Shown piece after piece: positions 1 to 4,745 of a stretch of 7,421 nucleotides of DNA. The translations under genes and the position numbers were made by a program. Under the pieces are notes generated by a model, which did not search any database, was not told where the DNA came from, and saw only the letters and a list, made by a program, of their open reading frames with translations. Within the stretch, counting starts at the first letter, position 1; each line of letters begins with the position of its first letter. The DNA is from Clostridiales bacterium. GTDB taxonomy: Bacteria > Bacillota > Clostridia > Lachnospirales > Lachnospiraceae. The stretch covers positions 1 through 7,421 of the forward strand of contig JAHZAT010000061.1 of NCBI GenBank assembly GCA_019423795.1. Direction: 5' to 3'.

Positions 1-124
1 AATTCAAGCATGATCACGAAATATCATATTCTTAAATATTAACCCAAGTCACTTCCTAATCTATCATATGTGCTAAGGTGAGAGTGGATACTCTTCTTTG
101 TTGTTTCTGTTGTTCTTCACAACT
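1..124 (-). promoter_or_regulatory. Structured 5' leader RNA (start of an off-window operon; possible infC/L20-type leader)
   Basis: This is the first ~124 nt of a transcript that starts at about position 124 on the minus strand and runs off the left edge. No convincing ORF begins in it. Seen directly in RNA sense: a 5-bp hairpin at the 5' end (GUUGU, loop GAAGA, ACAAC), an unpaired A-rich stretch, a hairpin at 81-94 (AGAGU, loop AUCC, ACUCU), and then two blocks that can pair. CACCUUAGCAC (70-80) can pair ACC with GGGU and CAC with GUG of the block GUGACUUGGGU (about 42-52). A long leader with a paired internal loop behind a strong promoter suggests a cis-acting regulator. The block order resembles what I remember of Clostridia leaders ahead of infC-rpmI-rplT (ribosomal protein L20 autoregulation). 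That identification is from memory and unverified, and the downstream gene is outside the window. Confidence 0.4.
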
Positions 125-130
125 TTTGAT

Positions 131-160
131 ATTATATCATGCTTTCATTTTTATTGTCAA
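131..160 (-). promoter_or_regulatory. Consensus sigma-A promoter
   Basis: On the minus strand the -35 hexamer is TTGACA (155-160) and the -10 hexamer is TATAAT (131-136), separated by 18 bp. Both hexamers match the vegetative consensus exactly, so a strong housekeeping promoter is expected, with transcription starting near position 124. It lies only 17 bp past the stop codon of the Big_2 gene ending at 178 and points away from it. It therefore serves a downstream gene outside the window and marks the left boundary of the surface-protein/kinase group. Confidence 0.85.
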
Positions 161-177
161 GTATTTTTCTTATCTTT

Positions 178-1113
178 TTATTTTTCTACATTGAATGTCA
201 CTTTGTTATTCAACGCTTTATAAAATGTCAGCTGATATCTCTGGGCATCCGCTAATACATCATAATCTTCACCAGTTTCAATGATCTTGAAATTAATGAT
301 GTTCGCCTTTCTCGCACTGTCTTTGCTTACTGCTACACCATTACGTTCGTCTGCAAATCCTTTGACATTCGCCAGCATATTAAATTCTGTTTTGATGCTA
401 TCCACTTTATAAGAATATTGTTTTCCTGTTTGACTTGTAAAATAGATTGTGACGGATCCCCAGTTTGGATTAAATGTAAATGTTGTCTTGCTTCCAGATG
501 TTTCACTGCATACATCATCAAATCCATCATATACAAAAACATCAACATCTTTTGTGCAGATCTTTCCTGATCTTGCAGCGGTAGAAATCTGAATTCTGCT
601 GTATCCGCCTTTTTTAGCTGTCACTTTTCCTTTGCTGTTAACCACTGCTACCTGTGGATTACTGCTCTTATAAGTCAGAGTTTTTGATGCCATCTGTTTT
701 CCTCCAGGTAAAGCTGTTGCTTTGATCTGGTCAGTGTTTCCTGTCTTGTAGAAATTGATCGTCTGTGCAGATGAAAGTTTGATCCCTGTCGCTGCTTTTC
801 TTACATATACAGTGATCTTCTTTGTTTTCACTCCAGAAGCTTTCATTGTGATCTTGGCAGTTCCGTATTTCTTTCCTTTGATCACACCCTTTTTATTTAC
901 TGTCGCTACAGATTTTTTGGATGTCTTATATGTGATTTTTTTCTTTTTCCCAACTGTTTTTGCATTTAATTTTAAAGTTTTTCCAACAAAAACCGTTGCC
1001 TTGCTTCCTGTTGATGTTTTGATATATGCTTTTTTGGCAGCTTTCGCATTTGTTGGCATGATCATGCAGGAAACTGCAAGCAACATCAGCATCGTCATTA
1101 TCTTTTTCTTCAT
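178..1113 (-). CDS. Secreted protein with two Big_2 (bacterial Ig-like) repeats
   Basis: Predicted 311-residue exported protein. Residues 1-26 look like a signal peptide: KKK, a short hydrophobic core, then AKA-A, with cleavage likely near residue 25. Cys16 in LAVSC loosely fits a lipobox, so a lipoprotein is an alternative. Two Big_2-like domains follow, at about 28-104 and 108-195. Each shows the family's late signature: YKTSKKSVATVNKKGVI...GTAKIT near 62-90, and YKSSNPQVAVVNSKGKVTAKKGG near 148-170. Residues 197-311 form a C-terminal segment I do not recognise. It is less basic and has no LPXTG motif, membrane anchor or choline-binding repeat. The start at 1113 is preferred because a good Shine-Dalgarno (AGAAGG, 1123-1128) sits 9 bp upstream and the signal peptide begins there. 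The in-frame ATG at 1194 would translate through a terminator hairpin. It is the distal gene of the cpsBCD/Big_2 cluster, beyond an intrinsic terminator, so expression is probably by read-through. Big_2 domains occur in adhesins and wall-associated proteins; the specific role is unknown. Confidence 0.8.
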   Translation of the reverse strand: MKKKIMTMLMLLAVSCMIMPTNAKAAKKAYIKTSTGSKATVFVGKTLKLNAKTVGKKKKITYKTSKKSVATVNKKGVIKGKKYGTAKITMKASGVKTKKITVYVRKAATGIKLSSAQTINFYKTGNTDQIKATALPGGKQMASKTLTYKSSNPQVAVVNSKGKVTAKKGGYSRIQISTAARSGKICTKDVDVFVYDGFDDVCSETSGSKTTFTFNPNWGSVTIYFTSQTGKQYSYKVDSIKTEFNMLANVKGFADERNGVAVSKDSARKANIINFKIIETGEDYDVLADAQRYQLTFYKALNNKVTFNVEK

Positions 1114-1121
1114 GTTCCTGA

Positions 1122-1128
1122 TCCTTCT
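1122..1128 (-). promoter_or_regulatory. Ribosome binding site that decides the start at 1113
   Basis: On the minus strand AGAAGG precedes the ATG at 1111-1113 with about 9 bp of spacing. No such site precedes the in-frame ATG at 1192-1194, and the intervening codons would run through a terminator stem and its U-tract. The shorter 311-residue protein is therefore the likely product. Confidence 0.75.
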
Positions 1129-1150
1129 TAAATAGAAAATTCTTTTATAG

Positions 1151-1190
1151 AAAAAGAATCCTGGAGGAAAGCTCCTCCAAGATTCCTTTA
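1151..1190 (-). terminator. Rho-independent terminator between the two Big_2 genes
   Basis: In minus-strand RNA sense the stem is GAAUC-U-UGGAGGA, loop GCUU, UCCUCCA-G-GAUUC. That is 13 bp with one U-G wobble, followed at once by UUUUUC (complement of 1151-1155). An AAAG tract just 5' of the stem can extend pairing into the U-tract. It begins about 20 nt after the stop codon of the upstream Big_2 gene (1206) and ends about 37 bp before the ATG of the next one. The plus-strand copy has no proper T-tract after the stem, so it works in one direction. It should end most transcripts of the cpsBCD-Big_2 operon. Confidence 0.88.
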
Positions 1191-1205
1191 TCACTCAGCA
1201 ATTGA

Positions 1206-2426
1206 TTATTTTGCTACATACTGTGTAATTGTTAAATCTTTTGCTTTGTCTGCTGGTAATTTTACTGTGTATTTACCATCTTTTGCTGTTGCAGAAGCAA
1301 TAACTTTTCCAGCTGCATCTTTTACTACGATGTTTGTAGCGTTTTTGTCGCTTGTTACAACGTATTTAGCACTTGTAGCTGTTACTGTACCGTCTTTTGC
1401 TACTGTAACTTTGATGTTGTGGTTCTGACCTTTTTCAGATTTTGCTGCAACAGCGTATTCTGTATCAGATACTTTTGTAACTGTTGCTGTGTATGTTCCA
1501 TCATAGTTAGATGTACCTTTGATCGTAGCTGTCTTTGTAGCACCTTTACCAGTAGCTGATAATACACCTAATGTAAAGTTTTCTTTGCTTTCCCATGCTT
1601 TGAATCCAGCTGCTGGATCAGCAATATATCCTAATGCTTCTTTAACCTGTGCTGCAGAGATCTCAACTGTCTGTTTTCCACGAGTTAAAACGTATTTTTC
1701 AGCATTAGCAACTAATCCTGTATATTCAGCTGTGTTATCTTTTACAACTGGTTTTACAGTTTCAGGTGTTACAACTTTTGCAGGTGTTGGAGCTGCTTTT
1801 ACTGTTACTGTAAATTTAGCTTTCTTACCTTTTGCATCTTTACATGTTGCTGTAATTGTTACTTTACCAGCTTTCTTTGCAGTTACTTTACCTTTAGAAG
1901 TTACTGTAGCTACTTTCTTGTTGCTAGATTTGAATGTTACAGCTTTTGTAGAAGCTTTCTTTGGTGAGTAAGTTGGGTGAAGAGTGAATTTCTTTCCAGC
2001 TGTTACTGTTTTCTTTGTCCCCTCTTTGAATTTTAAAGTTTTAACAACTTTACCAACTGTAACCTTTGTTGTAGCCTTTGCTTTTTTGTTGTTTTTAGCA
2101 ATTGCTGTGATCGTTACTGTACCTTTTTTCTTTGCACGGATGATACCATTCTTAGAAATAGTAGCAATCTTTTTGTTGCTTGTTTTGTACTTTAACTTAT
2201 AAGTTTTAGCACTTTTTGGTGAGAATTTCAGGCGTGTCTTTGCATTCATCCAGTGTCCTGGTGCACTGATCACATACCCTTTCTTCTTAAAAGATAATTT
2301 CTTTACCTTTTTTGTTGCTGCACTAACATTAGCTGTTTTTGGTGCTTCTATTACTGCGACAAGTCCGAAAGCCATAACTGCGGATAATCCACAAGCTGCT
2401 GCTTTCTTGATGATTTTGTTACTCAT
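1206..2426 (-). CDS. Highly basic secreted protein with two Big_2 (bacterial Ig-like) repeats
   Basis: Predicted 406-residue exported protein. Residues 1-36 form a signal peptide (NKIIKK, hydrophobic core about 9-26, cleavage probably after VSA or SAA near 36-37). Two Big_2 domains lie at about 41-124 and 128-210, with near-repeat signatures YKTSNKKIATISKNGII (80-96) and FKSSNKKVATVTSKGKV (165-181). A Pro/Thr/Val linker (211-229) leads to a C-terminal region (231-406) I cannot assign. By eye count, residues 1-210 contain 54 lysines, and the mature part of that stretch has only about two acidic residues, while the C-terminal half is far more balanced. There is no LPXTG, SLH or transmembrane anchor, so retention would have to be non-covalent, for example by charge attraction to anionic wall polymer or polysaccharide (inference). 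GGAGG (2436-2440) lies 9 bp before the ATG. Only 17 bp separates it from the kinase stop codon, so it is probably co-transcribed with cpsBCD. Codons lean to A/T-ending forms (AAA, GCA/GCT, GTA/GTT, ACA/ACT), as in abundant Firmicutes proteins. Confidence 0.85.
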   Translation of the reverse strand: MSNKIIKKAAACGLSAVMAFGLVAVIEAPKTANVSAATKKVKKLSFKKKGYVISAPGHWMNAKTRLKFSPKSAKTYKLKYKTSNKKIATISKNGIIRAKKKGTVTITAIAKNNKKAKATTKVTVGKVVKTLKFKEGTKKTVTAGKKFTLHPTYSPKKASTKAVTFKSSNKKVATVTSKGKVTAKKAGKVTITATCKDAKGKKAKFTVTVKAAPTPAKVVTPETVKPVVKDNTAEYTGLVANAEKYVLTRGKQTVEISAAQVKEALGYIADPAAGFKAWESKENFTLGVLSATGKGATKTATIKGTSNYDGTYTATVTKVSDTEYAVAAKSEKGQNHNIKVTVAKDGTVTATSAKYVVTSDKNATNIVVKDAAGKVIASATAKDGKYTVKLPADKAKDLTITQYVAK

Positions 2427-2443
2427 ACTTACATTCCTCCTTA

Positions 2444-3160
2444 TTAAGTATTTTGGTGATTTTTTTCCGTATCTGACTCACCGTAATATGAATATGAATA
2501 TTTATACTCATAATTACCATAAGCACCGATACGCTCATCAACTTTATTTAATACAGCCCCAAAAATACGAACCTCGCCCCTCTTCAACTGCTTGATGACA
2601 TCTTGAACAATCTTACGTTTGATCACTCCCTGCTCGATCACGATGACTGCTCCATCTGTATATTTACCGATGATCACAGCATCAATGACAATACCTAGCG
2701 GTGGTGTATCAATGATCACATAATCAAACATATCCCTAACTTTCTCAATGAATTGTTCAAACTGTTCAGAATCCAGAATGCTTGTTGGATCTGGTGACAG
2801 CGGACCAGCTACTGTAATACAAAGTCCCTCAACTTCTGTCTCATAGATGATATCTTCCACTTCTGCCTGTCCTGTCAGATAATGGCTTAATCCTTTATCG
2901 ATTCCCTGTATATGATATCTGGCTGCCATTACTGATTTTCTTAAGTCAGCATCCACCATCAGTATCTTCTTTCCACTTTCTGCAAGTGTTCTTGAAAGGC
3001 TCAGAGAAACAGAACTCTTTCCTTCGTTCAGAACACTGCTTGTCATTGTGATCACTTTAATATCTTTTCCGCAGAAGGCTAAGTTCGTCTTTAACTGGTT
3101 TAGTCCTTCTACCATACGATAATCATTGATCTCTGGAAGATCCATTACTAATTTCTTCAT
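2444..3160 (-). CDS. cpsD: CpsD/CapB-type bacterial tyrosine kinase (BY-kinase)
   Basis: A 238-residue cytoplasmic P-loop kinase of the Gram-positive type, in which the kinase is a separate protein from its membrane activator. Visible motifs in order: Walker A SSVLNEGKSS (41-50), Walker A' ILMVDADLRKS (66-76), Walker B YVIIDTPP (147-154), and a C-terminal tyrosine cluster with seven Tyr between 214 and 226, the autophosphorylation site in this family. Length is normal. The P-loop has Leu-Asn where many homologues have Pro-Gly; the catalytic GKS is intact. In known systems the kinase is activated by the cytosolic tail of CpsC, autophosphorylates in an oligomer, and tunes polysaccharide synthesis or export. 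The ATG lies 1 bp after the cpsC-like stop codon, with GAGGG (3167-3171) inside the end of that gene 6 bp upstream, so translational coupling is likely. Unusually, secreted Big_2 genes follow rather than glycosyltransferases. A MinD/ParA-type ATPase is the main alternative, but the Tyr cluster and neighbours argue against it. Confidence 0.93.
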   Translation of the reverse strand: MKKLVMDLPEINDYRMVEGLNQLKTNLAFCGKDIKVITMTSSVLNEGKSSVSLSLSRTLAESGKKILMVDADLRKSVMAARYHIQGIDKGLSHYLTGQAEVEDIIYETEVEGLCITVAGPLSPDPTSILDSEQFEQFIEKVRDMFDYVIIDTPPLGIVIDAVIIGKYTDGAVIVIEQGVIKRKIVQDVIKQLKRGEVRIFGAVLNKVDERIGAYGNYEYKYSYSYYGESDTEKNHQNT

Positions 3161-3161
3161 C

Positions 3162-3884
3162 TTATTCCCTCGCCCTCTTTACTTTCTTTGTTCGCTTTGT
3201 AGTTCCCTTTACCAAAGGTAATTGCGCTAAAGTATTAATTCCAAGATATTTCTCAATATCTTCTTCTTTCAGAATCGTATCGTTCATCAGATACTGAATC
3301 ACAATGGCTGCTGCCATCAATATAAATCCAAGAACTGCTCCGATCAATACGTTCTTCTTAAGACTTGGGCTGTCTGGTTTATCTGCCTTATATGCCTTTT
3401 CGATGATCGTTGGTGATTTCACGTCCATCTTCTCTGCAACTGTCTTCGCTGTTACTTCTGCAAGATCCTGTGTGATGCTCTGTGCAAGTGCTGCATCCTT
3501 ATCTGTTATCGTAATCTGCATGATACGTGTATCAGATGGATTCTCCACCGTGATCTTCTTCTCTAATTCTTTATAATCCATATCAAGCTTCAGATCTGCG
3601 ATCACCTGTTCAAGGACTGGTCTTGTCTTAACAATTACCATATAATCCTGTGTTAACTGAGTACCCATTGTAAGATCTGTAAGCTGTGAAAATCCACCCT
3701 TCGAAACAACATAAAGCTGTGCTGTAGAAGAATAGATCGGTGTCATCGCAAACTTCGTGATCAATCCTGATGCACCTGCAAAGACGATTGCTGTCAACAA
3801 AATCCAAACGATCTTCTTCTTCAATGCCAAAAACAATTCCCTTAAATCAATCTCGATCTCATCATCATTCTCTAATTCGTACAT
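3162..3884 (-). CDS. cpsC: CpsC/Wzz-type polysaccharide co-polymerase, activator of the tyrosine kinase
   Basis: A 240-residue membrane protein. A short cytosolic N-terminus (MYELENDDEIEIDLRELFLA) leads into membrane segment 1 (about 25-44). An extracytoplasmic loop follows (about 45-176) and ends in the proline-rich stretch KPDSPSLKKN (169-178) typical of Wzz proteins. Membrane segment 2 (about 178-199) is followed by a cytosolic tail with the family-typical NDTILKEEDIEKYLGINTLAQLP (201-223, given here by its key residues NDTI, EED and YLG). In characterised Firmicutes the tail docks on CpsD and stimulates its kinase activity, and the loop influences polymer chain length or attachment. The tail ends in a markedly basic stretch (KRTKKVKRARE). 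Its RBS, AAGGGA, sits about 11-12 bp before the ATG. It lies 23 bp after the phosphatase gene and 1 bp before the kinase gene, so the three form one operon. No polysaccharide biosynthesis genes are in the window, so its polymer substrate is unknown. Confidence 0.9.
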   Translation of the reverse strand: MYELENDDEIEIDLRELFLALKKKIVWILLTAIVFAGASGLITKFAMTPIYSSTAQLYVVSKGGFSQLTDLTMGTQLTQDYMVIVKTRPVLEQVIADLKLDMDYKELEKKITVENPSDTRIMQITITDKDAALAQSITQDLAEVTAKTVAEKMDVKSPTIIEKAYKADKPDSPSLKKNVLIGAVLGFILMAAAIVIQYLMNDTILKEEDIEKYLGINTLAQLPLVKGTTKRTKKVKRARE

Positions 3885-3907
3885 AGATGTTTTTATCCCT
3901 TCTTTAA

Positions 3908-4618
3908 TTAAATACTTTTCCCCTCAAGCATCTTCCTTGGATTCTCATAAAGAATCTGGTCCGCATGCTTCTTCCGTACAACTTCTGCTGCCGGTTTCAT
4001 ATTTGGTCTTCTTGTCCGGAAATCGTGACAATCCGTTCCAAGGAAATGAACCAGTCCTTCTTTCATAAGCTTCTTACAAAAAGATGCTCGTTTATCAAAA
4101 ATTCCTCCGATCAGGCTTTCCGCATTTATCTGAATATATGCACCTGTTTCGACCAGTTCGACAATCTTGTCTACATGTCCGAAAACTGCTTTGTATCGCT
4201 CTACATGCGCAAGGATCGGAATATATCCTGCATATACAAAATCCTGAACCGCACGATATATATGCGAATAGGCATCTGATGTTGCAAACTCCACTAAAAC
4301 ATAACGGGTCCCATTCATTGTCAATGCTTTCCCTTGTTTCAGATCTGAAACTGTCCCTTGCTGATAATATAATTCGCTCCCAAGGTATAGCTGAATCTCT
4401 GGATAATACTTGTATGCCTTCTCTCTGATCGCCTCAAACTTCTCTCTCAATACTTCTGTATCCGGATATCCAAACTTCGGACCGTAATGCGGAGTCAGTA
4501 TTACCTGATCCACGCCTTGTTCCCGTTCTTCATCCAACAGTCCCATTGAATCATTGATGTCCTTTGCTCCATCATCAACTCCATATAATATATGTGTATG
4601 AATATCTATCAACGCCAT
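3908..4618 (-). CDS. cpsB: CpsB/YwqE-type PHP-domain protein-tyrosine phosphatase
   Basis: A 236-residue metal-dependent phosphatase of the PHP (polymerase and histidinol phosphatase) superfamily, likely cytoplasmic and Mn-dependent, which removes phosphate from the tyrosine kinase's C-terminal cluster. The full ligand set is visible: DIHTHILYGVDDGA (5-18; D5, H7, H9, D15, D16), LTPHY (41-45; H44), GSELYY (81-86; E82), LAHVERY (136-142; H138, E140, R141), and LGTDCHD (193-199; D196, H198) followed by RRPNM (203-207). Length matches the CpsB/CapC/YwqE family, and nothing is missing or broken. It is the first gene of the operon, before the co-polymerase and kinase genes. The ATG at 4618 is well placed for the conserved DIHTH N-terminus, though the Shine-Dalgarno is weak (AGAGA, about 7 bp upstream). 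Histidinol phosphatase is a distant alternative that the neighbours make unlikely. Confidence 0.93.
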   Translation of the reverse strand: MALIDIHTHILYGVDDGAKDINDSMGLLDEEREQGVDQVILTPHYGPKFGYPDTEVLREKFEAIREKAYKYYPEIQLYLGSELYYQQGTVSDLKQGKALTMNGTRYVLVEFATSDAYSHIYRAVQDFVYAGYIPILAHVERYKAVFGHVDKIVELVETGAYIQINAESLIGGIFDKRASFCKKLMKEGLVHFLGTDCHDFRTRRPNMKPAAEVVRKKHADQILYENPRKMLEGKSI

Positions 4619-4682
4619 AACAATCTCTTTTCTAAGTCTGATATTTATATTATTTTTGATAACTTAAGAAATATACTAATAT

Positions 4683-4711
4683 AATATATCACCTTTATTC
4701 TCAAGTTACAA
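4683..4711 (-). promoter_or_regulatory. Probable promoter of the cpsBCD/Big_2 operon
   Basis: On the minus strand TTGTAA (4706-4711) and TATATT (4683-4688) are 17 bp apart. TGA directly upstream of the -10 gives the extended -10 form TG-n-TATATT. Transcription would start near 4676, leaving a 5' leader of about 57 nt before the phosphatase ATG. It lies between the prfC stop and the operon, so the operon can be transcribed independently. The flanking DNA is very AT-rich, which raises the chance of a false match. Confidence 0.55.
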
Positions 4712-4733
4712 TGCTTTTTCTTACCAAAAAGCA
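4712..4733 (-). terminator. Weak hairpin after prfC (possible poor terminator)
   Basis: GCTTTTT (4713-4719) and AAAAAGC (4726-4732) form a 7-bp stem with a 6-nt loop, extended by one T-A pair, about 13 nt past the prfC stop codon. The stem is mostly A-U and has no U-tract after it on either strand, so it would be a poor intrinsic terminator. Some read-through from prfC into the cpsB-like gene is therefore possible. It adjoins the -35 element of the operon promoter. Confidence 0.25.
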
Positions 4734-4745
4734 ATACAATTTATA

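Noticed and set aside
333..548. Small minus-strand frame inside the distal Big_2 gene
   Set aside because: It is an out-of-frame shadow with no RBS and no recognisable features.
1114..1194. N-terminal extension of the distal Big_2 protein from an ATG at 1194
   Set aside because: The extension translates an intrinsic terminator, has no ribosome binding site, and precedes a complete signal peptide that begins at 1113.
1842..2189. Repeated DNA segments within the Big_2 genes as a possible mobile or recombination repeat
   Set aside because: The similarity reflects the repeated protein domain (SNKK-IAT/VAT ... GTVTITA/GKVTITA) and is not long exact DNA repetition, so it is treated as domain duplication inside the gene.
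755..2202. Several plus-strand open frames (755-1135, 1246-1428, 1519-1971, 1984-2202) encoding Phe/Val/Leu-rich peptides that look membrane-like
   Set aside because: They are antisense to the lysine-rich Big_2 genes. AAA/AAG, GTA/GTT and ACA codons read backwards give Phe, Leu, Tyr and Val, which mimics membrane proteins. None has a convincing RBS or family match.
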